Shown: positions 16,914 through 25,280, counted from the first letter of the stretch. The stretch is 25,691 nucleotides of DNA from JAIBBG01 sp043748015 (GCA_043748015.1 JAYTOA010000162.1:1-25691); one strand, 5' to 3'. Program-made: numbers and translations. Notes: a model not told the origin generated them from the letters alone.

Positions 16914-17536
16914 AATGAGAAGACATCCGCCAATCTCTCTCCGGGTTTCAAGTGATAAGCTTGCAAACCCGCTTTCTCTGCGCCATGCACGTGCTGCATG
17001 CTATCATCAATGAAAAGTGTTTCTGCGGGAATCAAATGATTCCATTCGCACACTTTGAGAAAAATTTCCGTGTTCGGTTTTTTCAATTGAATGACATTGG
17101 AGTAATAAATTTTTTCGAATGACGACTTGAACTTTTCGTGATTCATTTTTTCTGCAAGCATCTCCTCGAATTTCGCCACATGAATTGCATTGGTATTACT
17201 CAACAAAAAGGTTCTGTAACCGATACTACGCAACTTTTCTACAATGCTCACTTGCTCGGGCATGATGTGCAGGAGTATGCTGTTCCAGGCATAGAGTAAT
17301 TGTTCGCGTGTTGCTCCGGGAACTTGCGCCTCAAGGAATTGAAGAAAGACTTCATCGGAAATCAATCCCGACTCATACTGATCGATGATAGGTTGTTGCG
17401 ATGCCTGTGTGAAAACCTCTGCAAAATCATTGTATCCGAGGTCAGCAAATGCCTTGATTGGAGCCTGATAATCAATTTCGAATAGCACACCTCCAAAATC
17501 GAAAATGATATTCTTTACAGATGAAAGATTGATCAT
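16910..17536 (-). CDS. HAD-superfamily hydrolase (YihX-like, subfamily IA)
   Basis: This 208-residue cytoplasmic phosphatase has the four HAD motifs. Motif I is FDFGGVL with nucleophile Asp13. Motif II is LLSNTN (Ser113). Motif III is LKKPNTEIF (Lys152 or Lys153). Motif IV is LFIDDS (Asp177, Asp178). Motif I has Gly instead of the usual second Asp, as in sugar-phosphatase members such as YihX. That fits a small phospho-sugar or related substrate but does not identify it. The stop codon (TAG, 16910-16912) overlaps the TAA of the convergent aminotransferase gene, so the two share bases at their 3' ends and no terminator lies between. Confidence 0.9.
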   Translation of the reverse strand: MINLSSVKNIIFDFGGVLFEIDYQAPIKAFADLGYNDFAEVFTQASQQPIIDQYESGLISDEVFLQFLEAQVPGATREQLLYAWNSILLHIMPEQVSIVEKLRSIGYRTFLLSNTNAIHVAKFEEMLAEKMNHEKFKSSFEKIYYSNVIQLKKPNTEIFLKVCEWNHLIPAETLFIDDSMQHVHGAEKAGLQAYHLKPGERLADVFSF

Positions 17537-17593
17537 GAAAATATCTCTTGCACTTTCTCAATACACATAGAAAAGAAACTCATGCAGAAAAAT

Positions 17594-17606
17594 GTAAACT
17601 ATTTAC
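17594..17606 (-). terminator. Possible weak terminator at the end of the HU-TM-SPOR gene
   Basis: On the minus strand GTAAA and TTTAC pair around TAG, the gene's own stop codon, and ATTTTT follows. The stem is only five A/T-rich pairs, so strength is doubtful. Confidence 0.3.
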
Positions 17607-18672
17607 TTTTTGTAATCCAGGCTGAGCCACCGGAATTGCGAATCTTGACAAGTGCTTTAGCTGCTTCGCTCTTTGAAGGGTACACACCATATGCAACAAG
17701 TTGAAGTCCGTCCTTTTTACCTGCAAACGAGGCTTCAAAACCATCGTTCTGTAGTTTTTTCATAAAATTCTCCGCATTCTCAGCAACGCTGAACGCTCCA
17801 CCAATCACAGCGTAGCCACTACCCGACTGCGCGTGTGTTGTCACTTCTTTGATTGGATTCACTTCTTTCTTAACCTCGGTGCTGACAGCTTCCGCAGTTT
17901 TCGGCTTCGCGTTTTCAATTTCAATTCCCTTTTCAGAAATGCTGTTGGTGGTGAAATCGTAAGTGATATTTCCGGCCGCATTCTCCAGTGTTTCCGACAA
18001 TGATGTAGCACCAGATGCTTTGTCAGAATCCAATTTGAAGGCGTTGGGCTCATAATCGGCTTTCACCACAGGTTGATGAAAAGGGTTGAGAGATGCAAGA
18101 CTGAACTTGCCTTCTTCTTTCATCTGATTGCGCACAAGCAATGATCCTGCGAAAAGCAATGGTATCAAAATGGCCGCAGCAATTTTCCAACCTGCAATTC
18201 TTCTACGCTCGTCCTGAATGGGAACTACGGGAGTTTCTTCTGTTTCCATTTCCTGTTCAATATATTTTAATTGTACGGGCCCAAGACCATAAGAACTGAG
18301 TAAGAAATTCTCGTGCTCTTCAGGAATGAATTGTAACTGACCACTTTTATCCTTGAAAAATACGCCAATTCTTTCAAGCACCATGCGACCATCTTTTTGC
18401 AATTGTCGCTGATAGTCAGCAATGGCCAGATCAACTTTAATGACAGCCTCCTTGTATGAGATGCCGGCCCTTTCAGCCACCTGATTGGCGAGCAGTCCAT
18501 CGTTCGTGCGCAGATTGCGGTTGAATCCGATGTGTTTGGAAGGAGGCATGATAATATGAGTCCTGCGATTGAGTCGTGCAGCGCGATAATTCGCTACAAG
18601 CCCACCAAAATCGGGCAATACCACACAGTCGTGGTCATAAAGTAGTTCGCAGATAAATGCTTCCAGACGCAT
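17599..18672 (-). CDS. HU (CCDC81-type) domain - transmembrane - SPOR domain protein
   Basis: The 357-residue product (start ATG at 18672) begins with an HU/IHF-like region of the CCDC81 prokaryotic type. HU-1 spans about residues 1-60 (ELLYDHDCVVLPDFGGLVANYR), and HU-2 spans about 60-130 (YKEAVIKVDLAIADYQRQL, then VLERIGVFF). A single membrane helix lies at about 162-180 (WKIAAAILIPLLFAGSLLV). A Lys/Glu-rich linker leads to a C-terminal SPOR domain at about 282-357. SPOR domains bind peptidoglycan lacking side chains at division sites. This topology puts the HU part in the cytoplasm and SPOR in the periplasm. The frame is open 16 codons further up, but the HU fold starts at MRLEAF. Whether the HU part binds DNA is unknown. 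Confidence 0.9.
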   Translation of the reverse strand: MRLEAFICELLYDHDCVVLPDFGGLVANYRAARLNRRTHIIMPPSKHIGFNRNLRTNDGLLANQVAERAGISYKEAVIKVDLAIADYQRQLQKDGRMVLERIGVFFKDKSGQLQFIPEEHENFLLSSYGLGPVQLKYIEQEMETEETPVVPIQDERRRIAGWKIAAAILIPLLFAGSLLVRNQMKEEGKFSLASLNPFHQPVVKADYEPNAFKLDSDKASGATSLSETLENAAGNITYDFTTNSISEKGIEIENAKPKTAEAVSTEVKKEVNPIKEVTTHAQSGSGYAVIGGAFSVAENAENFMKKLQNDGFEASFAGKKDGLQLVAYGVYPSKSEAAKALVKIRNSGGSAWITKSK

Positions 18673-18676
18673 GCGG

Positions 18677-18684
18677 CAAATATA
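18677..18684 (-). promoter_or_regulatory. -7 promoter box directly before the HU-TM-SPOR start codon
   Basis: The minus strand reads TATATTTG, then CCGC, then the ATG at 18672. TATATTTG is a perfect TAnnTTTG box. With the usual few bases to the transcription start, the mRNA would begin at or within the first codon, so it would be leaderless. No -33 TTTG at the expected spacing was found; a TTTTTG lies only 13 bases upstream of the box. Confidence 0.45.
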
Positions 18685-18776
18685 AGTGGATGAGTGCCAA
18701 AAATGAGGACTGACTATCAATGGTGAAAGTAGGAAATGCTGCTGAAAAGTGCCCTTAACAATTCGCTTTTAAAGAC

Positions 18777-19526
18777 CTAGCTTTTACCGAAATAGCTCGC
18801 CAATACCTTCGCCAGATCTTCCTTCGTATCAATTGCCGGCGTCTCGATTTTTGTTTCTGCCACATAAATGGACTTGCCATTCTCCAACCATCGCAATTGT
18901 TCGAGCGATTCTGCCAATTCAAGAGGCGAAGGTTTTAGTGCGCTAATTTCTCGTAGTGTTTCAACCTTGTAAGCGTACAAACCGATGTGCTGGTAATACG
19001 CATGATGCTTCAACCAATTTGCTTGCTCTATACCTTTTTGAAATGGAATGGCATGACGACTGAAATAAACTGCGCGGCCGTTGTTGGAAAAAATCACTTT
19101 GACTTTATTGGAATCGAAAAGTGTTGCGCTGTCGTCAATTTTCTTGGCAAGTGTTCCTATTTCCACTTCATCGCGTGAAATCAATTCCGCCAGAGCATCA
19201 ATTTGCTCCGGTGCAACGAAAGGCTCATCGCCTTGAATGTTGATGACGGCATCGACTTCTTTCCGAAACTTATTCAATGCTTCCAGACATCTATCCGTTC
19301 CGCTAGGATGATTGGCAGAGGTCATCACAACCTTTTCACCAAGAGATTCCACGTGCGAAAAAATGCGTTCATCATCTGTTGCAACAACGACATCACAAAG
19401 CGCAGTTGACTTGCGCGCTTGTTCAATCACACGTTGCAACATCGTCTTACCGCCGATGTCAATCAACGGCTTTCCCGGAAAGCGCGTGCTTGCGAAACGG
19501 GCGGGTATAATGGCGAGAATTTGCAA
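18777..19526 (-). CDS. kdsB: 3-deoxy-manno-octulosonate cytidylyltransferase (CMP-KDO synthetase)
   Basis: This cytoplasmic enzyme activates KDO with CTP to give CMP-KDO for lipopolysaccharide inner-core synthesis. With TTG at 19526 as start the product has 249 residues, the usual size. It opens as the family does, with the nucleotide-binding signature IIPARFASTRFPGKPL a few residues in. VVATDDERI, SGTDR, INIQGDEPF and IGLYAYK follow, all characteristic. No ATG exists upstream in frame; the longer open frame (to 19598) also starts at TTG and adds a 24-residue segment foreign to the family. The gene lies between the HU-TM-SPOR gene and the toxin-antitoxin pair without close spacing. Confidence 0.95.
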   Translation of the reverse strand: MQILAIIPARFASTRFPGKPLIDIGGKTMLQRVIEQARKSTALCDVVVATDDERIFSHVESLGEKVVMTSANHPSGTDRCLEALNKFRKEVDAVINIQGDEPFVAPEQIDALAELISRDEVEIGTLAKKIDDSATLFDSNKVKVIFSNNGRAVYFSRHAIPFQKGIEQANWLKHHAYYQHIGLYAYKVETLREISALKPSPLELAESLEQLRWLENGKSIYVAETKIETPAIDTKEDLAKVLASYFGKS

Positions 19527-19661
19527 GAGTGAAAAGTTGGTGAATTTTGAACGCAAGTTATGGGTTGAAATCAATATATTATTGCTCGTGAGAGTCAACG
19601 AGCTTCTAGATCAGAGTCAACTTTGAATTATTACAAGCAACTAGTGAAATAATAAACTGTG

Positions 19662-19976
19662 TTATTTCCCAACTACAATGTTCAGATTTGGTAATTCAAC
19701 TTGAAATTTAATTTTCGCTTTCAGTGCTGTAAAAACTCTTATCAGCGTGTCCATAGTCACATTGCCCGCATTGTTTTCCAATCGAGAAATTTGCGCTTTT
19801 TGAACCCCAATCAATTTTCCAAGTTGTTCCTGAGTGAGGTGTCGCTCCTTCCTGGTTTGTTTGATTGCCTTACCTATTAAGTCCATTTGCAACTCATACT
19901 CAAACAAGTCGCGTTCCGGTGTTCCAACCTTACCAATTAGTAAGTCTTGTACATCGTCTAATGAGTGCGTCTTCAT
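19662..19976 (-). CDS. HigA-like antitoxin (XRE-family helix-turn-helix)
   Basis: The 104-residue cytoplasmic protein has an XRE-type helix-turn-helix at about residues 48-67 (LTQEQLGKLIGVQKAQISRLE), followed by DTLIRVFTALKAKIKFQVE, the usual end of HigA-like antitoxins. It would neutralise the adjacent toxin by direct binding and repress the operon. The start overlaps the toxin stop by four bases (ATGA), so translation is probably coupled. Toxin-first order is typical of HigBA rather than RelBE. The pair sits between kdsB and a receptor gene, with no other mobile feature nearby. Confidence 0.9.
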   Translation of the reverse strand: MKTHSLDDVQDLLIGKVGTPERDLFEYELQMDLIGKAIKQTRKERHLTQEQLGKLIGVQKAQISRLENNAGNVTMDTLIRVFTALKAKIKFQVELPNLNIVVGK

Positions 19977-20329
19977 TTCTTTCGATTTTTTGATTGTAAA
20001 TCCGTGAAGTATTTTTTTCTAATCATAATGGCTTTTTGAATTTCGTTGTCAGGAACTTTGCTTCTTTTTTTTATAAAGCCATGCGTAGAAACTACCAAAG
20101 TGTCTATTGAAGAAGTCTTGTCCCAAAAGGCAAGAAGTCGATACTGAATTCCTTGATATAAAGTCCTGAATTCCCAAATGTCGTCAGATAGTTTCTTGAA
20201 TAATTCTGAATCGATTTCAATTTGCACCTTTCTAATGTTGTAAAGAATTTTTTCAAAGTGTTTTCTCTCCAAACTCTTTAAAAAGTCAAGTGACTCATCT
20301 AAAAACAAAACTTCAAAATGCTTATCCAT
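19973..20329 (-). CDS. HigB/RelE-type toxin (phage Gp49-like family)
   Basis: The 118-residue product has the Gp49-like order: a helical N-terminal hairpin (FLDESLDFLKSLERKHFEKILYN, split over about 9-31), then IWEFRTLYQGIQYRLLAFW, and a basic C-terminal GFIKKRSKVPDNEIQKA. Family members are ribosome-dependent mRNA endonucleases. The WEFR and YR residues and the lysine-rich GF-KK segment are the expected conserved positions. It is the first gene of the pair and overlaps the antitoxin by four bases. A -7-like TATCTTCG (minus strand, 20351-20358) lies 21 bases before the ATG. Toxicity is inferred from family. Confidence 0.88.
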   Translation of the reverse strand: MDKHFEVLFLDESLDFLKSLERKHFEKILYNIRKVQIEIDSELFKKLSDDIWEFRTLYQGIQYRLLAFWDKTSSIDTLVVSTHGFIKKRSKVPDNEIQKAIMIRKKYFTDLQSKNRKK

Positions 20330-20445
20330 TTATTGCCCGATTCAACGAAGCGAAGATATGAAAAGTTTCTCTATAACGAAACATTCAACATGCTTGCATC
20401 GTTTCTTTCCTTTATAATTCCTGTGTTAAGAATTCTGAGACATTA

Positions 20446-22890
20446 TCAAAACGTAATCAAATACTGCATCATGGTAAACCGAGGTTCCTCAATGGCCAAG
20501 GGTCGAATGGAATATTCGCGGTTGAGAATATTGTTGACGATGACCGAAACACGGTGCTTCTCATTGAATGTATAACCCAATCTTGCATCAACCACGTAAT
20601 CTCCACTTTTGTGATTCGCTCTCCACTTATCAATCCCCGGGTTGAATGCTGCGATCGGCACACTCTCCAGGTCTTCGAATGCACGATCTATATTCTGCAT
20701 ATGACTGTTGTATCGAACACTTACCCCAAGCAAAATCGACCGCCAGGTTGCTGCGATGTCCGCGCGCACAAGATGTTGCATACGATACTTCAAAATGTTA
20801 TTCGTCGTATCGCTACTTGTTGTGAGATATGAAAATGCCGGAGGTATTTTCAATGAAGGTGCAGGACCATTTGGCGGATTGCCATAAATAAAATCAGGCG
20901 ATGTGCTAACAGGCAATGTGTAAGTGTAACCTGCAAGTAATTGCAATTTCACGCTTCCCATTTTCCCTTCGCCCATTACCGAAAATTCGGCGCCCTTGAT
21001 CTTAGCGCGTCCTGTATTCACACTCTTGAATCCGATGCTGTTGGTTACATCTCGCTGATACCTTGGCAGATCCTCGAGGCTGGTAAAAGGCCGGACATAT
21101 TTCCATTGACCAAAGGTGAACTCAATAAAATTTTTATACTCCTGTTGGAAGACTGCAACATCTGCGTAGCCAAGAAAGTTTCCGATTTTGAATCCTTGCT
21201 TGAATCCAATTTCTGCGTTGTATGAAGTCTCGGCAACTAAGTCGGGATTGGCGAAAATGTTGATTGATCCCACTCCGGTGACAATGAATTTTTCTGCGAT
21301 AGATGGAAAACGATATCCCTGGCCAAAAGATCCACGCAGAAAGGATGCACGCGCCACCTGATAGTTAAGTCCGGCTCTGAAAACCGGTTTCGAATCTGAG
21401 ACTTTGTTGATCTCAAAATATTCGTAGCGCATTCCTGCAGAAACATTCAACCGCTTCAAAAACTTTTTATCTACTTGAAAAAACGCCGCATAATTATCGG
21501 CTTTATTATGTCCGTCTGCATTACCGCCGCTAAAAAGCTGACCGCGTGCATTCGTATGAATGGCAACAAGACCGGTGGTTGTAGTCATGTTCTTGACTCC
21601 AAGATTCTCCCAATTCAATTGATACTGATATTCTGCATAGAACTGATCGCTGAAATTTCCTTGATTGTTATCGTTGTTGTTGTCGAGACTTTGCCAACGT
21701 GTACGCAATGAATGCTTGTTCCCTTTTTTGTTGAAATAGGTAATGAATGGATCGATGGTACCCAACAATTGTTTGGTGCGTGTGGCGCTTCCCGCAAAAG
21801 CTGAATACAACGCAGTATCAGAATTCTGCCACAACAATGTAGCAAGCGAATTACTCATGTTCCAGTTCGTGTTGATGCCGGCACTCAATCCAAAAATTTT
21901 CTTTGAACGATATCGCAAATTCATGTTGATCCTTCCGCGTGTATTCGCATCATATCGGTCGGCAGTAAATGGATTGTACTTCTCTGTATAGGCTCCCGTG
22001 GCCGTGTCTTTGATTGGTCCCAGGTGTCCATCGTCGCCTATGAAACTTGCGCCAAGTACAAAGTCAATCCTTCCAAATTTTTCCGAGTGGAGAAAATTAA
22101 TTCCGGAACGCATCAATGGTTTGCTCCAATAAACTGATGCGTTTGATTTCGGGTTACTGAATACTCCGTGATACACATTCACAACAGTTCTTGCCGTATC
22201 AGCCGGATAAGAAGTACGCATATTGATTACACCACTCAAAGCCGCGCTGCCATAGAGAACGCTGCTTGCTCCTTTGATCACTTCAATCTGCGCCACGTTT
22301 TCTATAGGAAGAAAATCCCAGGCAGGCCTTCCTGCATCGCCACTAAGAACAGGCATATCATCGACAAGAATCTGAACACGACTACCTGCACCAAAAGAAT
22401 ATCCGCTGCCGCTTCTTATCTGCGGTTCCTTGTTGACGATGCTGACGCCCGGTGTCTGTTGCATGATTTCATCTGCTGACACAACGTTCTTATCTCGTAT
22501 CAAAGAAGGTGTGATTACCTCCATGCTCACTGTTACTTCACTTACATTCTGTTCAAATTTTCCTGCAGAAACTACGACGACATTCAATTCGTTGACGCTC
22601 GGCGCCAGTAGGAAAATCACTCCTGTGGAAAAATCCATTTCCTGTACTACGTAGAGGTAACTCGCATATCCGATTAAATCAACAGTAATTGAATCTCCGC
22701 TTCCACTGACTGGTATTCTGAAAGATCCGTTGATGTCGGAAACAGTGCCTTCTCCGGAGCTGTTGCGCAGTACTGCCCCGATAATATTCTCATTCGTTTT
22801 TTTATCGCGCACAGCGCCATTCAGCAACCTCTGTTGCGCAATCAGACTTTGAGAAAAACATAAAAGAAAAAGTAAAAAAGCAATCCGCAT
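20446..22890 (-). CDS. TonB-dependent receptor with carboxypeptidase-regulatory-like N-terminal domain
   Basis: This outer-membrane receptor imports a ligand using TonB energy. The chosen ATG at 22890 starts the signal peptide MRIAFLLFLLCFSQSLIAQ and gives 814 residues; the frame is open 20 codons further up without signal features. A carboxypeptidase-regulatory-like domain spans about 22-95 (GAVRDKKTNENIIGA, then DINGSFRIP). The plug spans about 100-226, with QQTPGVSI, ILVDDMPVLSG, VEVIKGASSVLYGS-type and SGVINMRT motifs. A beta-barrel follows, ending MQYLITF with a terminal Phe. The ligand is not indicated: there is no SusD partner, so a polysaccharide utilisation locus is unlikely. A -7-like TGCATTTG lies at 22914-22921. 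Confidence 0.95.
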   Translation of the reverse strand: MRIAFLLFLLCFSQSLIAQQRLLNGAVRDKKTNENIIGAVLRNSSGEGTVSDINGSFRIPVSGSGDSITVDLIGYASYLYVVQEMDFSTGVIFLLAPSVNELNVVVVSAGKFEQNVSEVTVSMEVITPSLIRDKNVVSADEIMQQTPGVSIVNKEPQIRSGSGYSFGAGSRVQILVDDMPVLSGDAGRPAWDFLPIENVAQIEVIKGASSVLYGSAALSGVINMRTSYPADTARTVVNVYHGVFSNPKSNASVYWSKPLMRSGINFLHSEKFGRIDFVLGASFIGDDGHLGPIKDTATGAYTEKYNPFTADRYDANTRGRINMNLRYRSKKIFGLSAGINTNWNMSNSLATLLWQNSDTALYSAFAGSATRTKQLLGTIDPFITYFNKKGNKHSLRTRWQSLDNNNDNNQGNFSDQFYAEYQYQLNWENLGVKNMTTTTGLVAIHTNARGQLFSGGNADGHNKADNYAAFFQVDKKFLKRLNVSAGMRYEYFEINKVSDSKPVFRAGLNYQVARASFLRGSFGQGYRFPSIAEKFIVTGVGSINIFANPDLVAETSYNAEIGFKQGFKIGNFLGYADVAVFQQEYKNFIEFTFGQWKYVRPFTSLEDLPRYQRDVTNSIGFKSVNTGRAKIKGAEFSVMGEGKMGSVKLQLLAGYTYTLPVSTSPDFIYGNPPNGPAPSLKIPPAFSYLTTSSDTTNNILKYRMQHLVRADIAATWRSILLGVSVRYNSHMQNIDRAFEDLESVPIAAFNPGIDKWRANHKSGDYVVDARLGYTFNEKHRVSVIVNNILNREYSIRPLAIEEPRFTMMQYLITF

Positions 22891-22913
22891 GGTCAATCTT
22901 GTTTGCTGTGGTG

Positions 22914-22921
22914 CAAATGCA
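22914..22921 (-). promoter_or_regulatory. Possible -7 box of the TonB-dependent receptor gene
   Basis: The minus strand reads TGCATTTG, seven of eight matches to TAnnTTTG, 23 bases before the ATG at 22890. A -33 box is only partial (TTTC about 19 bases upstream). Confidence 0.35.
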
Positions 22922-22959
22922 AGGATAGCGGAATTAGCACGAAATATCACATGGAATGT

Positions 22960-24483
22960 TCAATGTCGGAAATGCCGGGTGCCCGTCATATACATCGCTA
23001 TGCCATTGGCGTTGCAATAGTCGATAGAGAGTTGATCTTTGATGGAACCGCCCGGCTGTACAACAGCATTGATTCCTTCCTTGCCTGCAATCTCTACACA
23101 ATCAGGAAAAGGAAAGAACGCATCACTTGCCATGACTGCATCTTTGAGATCAAAATTGAAAGACTTCGCTTTCGCAATTGCTTGGTGCAATGCATCCACG
23201 CGTGATGTTTGACCTGTACCGCTTGCGCATAATTGTTCGTTTTTTACAAGAACAACGGTATTGCTCTTTGTATGCTTTACAATTTTATTGGCGAAGACGA
23301 GGTCGATGAGTTGCTCTTGTGAAGCAATATGCGTGGTTGCCAATCCGAAGTCTTCAACGCTCTCTGTTTTTATGTCCTTATCCTGAAACAAAACACCATT
23401 GAGTAGTGAACGGATCTGCGTTGCGGGCATCTCTATTTTCTTTTTGCGCAACAGAATTCTATTGGCTTTTTCCTTCAATAACGCAACGGCATCTGCGTCG
23501 AAATCAGGAGCAATGATTACCTCACAAAACAAGCTGTGAATTTTTTTTGCAGTAGCAATATCTAAAACAACATTAGAAATGAGCACTCCGCCAAATGCAG
23601 AAACAGGATCGCAAGCCAATGCTGCATCATAAGCTTCAACAATGGTTGTGCGCGTTGCAATGCCGCAAGTGTTGTTGTGCTTGAGAATGGCAAATGTTGG
23701 CTGATTATTTTCAAATTCATTCATCAATTGAATGGCTGAATCAACATCTAAAAGGTTGTTGTATGAAAGTTCTTTGCCGCTTAGCTTATTAAAAATTCCA
23801 TCCAGATCACCATAAAACACCCCTCGCTGATGTGGATTTTCACCGTAGCGAAGAACTTGATGGTGCGGCTCCGAAACTTTTAAAGCACCAATCTGATCTC
23901 CTAAAAAATATTCATAGATTTTTCCATCATAGTGTGATGAAACGTTGAAAGCTTCTCGTGCGAGTGCCAATCGTTGCTCGGCAGTGCTGGCGCCATTCTG
24001 TTCTGCAAGTATTTGAAGTAGCACGCTGTATTCATTTTTCGAAGGAATGATGACAACGTCGTTGTAATTTTTTGCAGCTCCTCTGATTAATGATATTCCT
24101 CCAATGTCAATTTTCTCGACAATGTCTTCATGTGATGCACCGGATAACACCGTCTTTTCAAATGGATAGAGATCTACAACAACACAATCAATATTCGGTA
24201 TTTCGAATTCCGCGATCTGTGAAATATCTCCTGCATCATCGCGTCTGTTAAGAATTCCTCCAAACACCTTTGGGTGTAAAGTTTTCACGCGACCGCCGAG
24301 TATGCTCGGATAGCCTGTGAGATCTTCAACCGCGACAACAGGCAAACCCAACTTTTCAATAAAATCTTGTGTTCCTCCCGTGCTGTACATGATAATATTC
24401 AGCGCGTGCATTTTGCGAACAATAGGTTCAAGACCTGCTTTATCAAAAACGGAAATGAGCGCGGAGGAGATTTTTTTCGACAT
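22960..24483 (-). CDS. purH: Bifunctional AICAR transformylase / IMP cyclohydrolase
   Basis: This cytoplasmic enzyme catalyses the last two steps of de novo purine synthesis: formyl transfer to AICAR, then ring closure to IMP. The N-terminal MGS-like cyclohydrolase domain (about 1-190) has SVFDKAGL, STGGT, GGRVKTLHPKVFGGIL and RGAAKNY. The transformylase domain has LRYGENPHQ and ILKHNNTCGIA with the catalytic Lys-His pair, later SAFGGVL, ASDAFFPFPD and QPGGSIKD. The end, GTRHFRH, is typical. The ATG at 24483 (507 residues) is preferred to a GTG two codons upstream. A perfect TAAATTTG box lies 22 bases upstream. Confidence 0.97.
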   Translation of the reverse strand: MSKKISSALISVFDKAGLEPIVRKMHALNIIMYSTGGTQDFIEKLGLPVVAVEDLTGYPSILGGRVKTLHPKVFGGILNRRDDAGDISQIAEFEIPNIDCVVVDLYPFEKTVLSGASHEDIVEKIDIGGISLIRGAAKNYNDVVIIPSKNEYSVLLQILAEQNGASTAEQRLALAREAFNVSSHYDGKIYEYFLGDQIGALKVSEPHHQVLRYGENPHQRGVFYGDLDGIFNKLSGKELSYNNLLDVDSAIQLMNEFENNQPTFAILKHNNTCGIATRTTIVEAYDAALACDPVSAFGGVLISNVVLDIATAKKIHSLFCEVIIAPDFDADAVALLKEKANRILLRKKKIEMPATQIRSLLNGVLFQDKDIKTESVEDFGLATTHIASQEQLIDLVFANKIVKHTKSNTVVLVKNEQLCASGTGQTSRVDALHQAIAKAKSFNFDLKDAVMASDAFFPFPDCVEIAGKEGINAVVQPGGSIKDQLSIDYCNANGIAMYMTGTRHFRH

Positions 24484-24505
24484 GATCACAGTGAAATTGA
24501 AGCGG

Positions 24506-24513
24506 CAAATTTA
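24506..24513 (-). promoter_or_regulatory. -7 promoter box of purH
   Basis: The minus strand reads TAAATTTG, a perfect TAnnTTTG match, followed by CCGC as in the HU-TM-SPOR promoter. It lies 22 bases before the purH ATG. No -33 TTTG at normal spacing was seen. Confidence 0.45.
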
Positions 24514-24569
24514 CTTCTCGCTCTATACATGCGCCTATCTAATTCCACAAGAAAATGAAAAGCCTTCAA

Positions 24570-25280
24570 CTATTCCGTTGGTTCGGAATCCTCTTCCTTA
24601 TCACCCTTTTTCTTCTTCCATTTCAAATTGTGTTGATAAGAAACCAACACAACAAAATCCATTTCCTGCGGAGAATCATCGATACTTTTCTGAATGAGAT
24701 AACCCAATGAAAGATAATTTAGTTTATTCAATTTGCGTTCCGCAGACACTGTCCATCGCCAGTTTTGAAGTGTGAAGCTGCTGTATTGATTGCTATTGTT
24801 GAACAATTCGAATGACGTTGAGAAATCAATTTTCTTCACGCCGCTGTACTTCACTGATATTTTATTCCTGAATGTGGTTTTCAAATCCGGGTCGTTTTCA
24901 GGCATGTTGGCCCTGGTGGCCAACTGCCATCGCGACGACAATGCAAGAGAAAAATCACGCAATTTTTTCTTGTAACCGATTCCAAACTGAACACGGTTGC
25001 GCATCTGGTACTCGTCGGTGAGCTGCGCAAAACCTGTTCTGTAGGTGAGTGCTGTATGAAAATGTTTATTCAGTTTGTACTGCAATCCGATATCGGCAAA
25101 CAATCTGGAAATTCGGGAAAGATTTTCATTCAATCTGATTTCCGGCGCAAAAGAAAATTCCAGCCTTTTATTGAGTTCGCCAACCGCTGATGCATCGATC
25201 CACATCCCCGCATCCTTGTATTGCGAAAAGCTTACAAGTGACGAAAAAAACAGCATGATCAAGACACTAGTTCGTATCAT
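24570..25280 (-). CDS. DUF2490 family outer-membrane beta-barrel-like protein
   Basis: The 236-residue product has a signal peptide (MIRTSVLIMLFFSSLVSFSQ). Alternating strands follow, such as RLEFSFAPEIRLNENLSR, LFADIGLQYKLNKHFH, VQFGIGYKKKL and FSLALSSRWQLA. This Gly/aromatic strand pattern and the early FAPEIRL motif match DUF2490, a family of small outer-membrane barrels of unknown function. The Lys/Glu-rich tail (KWKKKKGDKEED) is probably periplasmic. It overlaps the upstream lipoprotein gene by 14 bases, so the two are translated from one transcript. No ligand can be inferred. Confidence 0.85.
   Translation of the reverse strand: MIRTSVLIMLFFSSLVSFSQYKDAGMWIDASAVGELNKRLEFSFAPEIRLNENLSRISRLFADIGLQYKLNKHFHTALTYRTGFAQLTDEYQMRNRVQFGIGYKKKLRDFSLALSSRWQLATRANMPENDPDLKTTFRNKISVKYSGVKKIDFSTSFELFNNSNQYSSFTLQNWRWTVSAERKLNKLNYLSLGYLIQKSIDDSPQEMDFVVLVSYQHNLKWKKKKGDKEEDSEPTE

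Noticed and set aside
19646..19668. GAAATAA / TTATTTC inverted repeat around the antitoxin stop as a terminator
   Set aside because: The seven-pair A/T-only stem with no U run after it is too weak to call.
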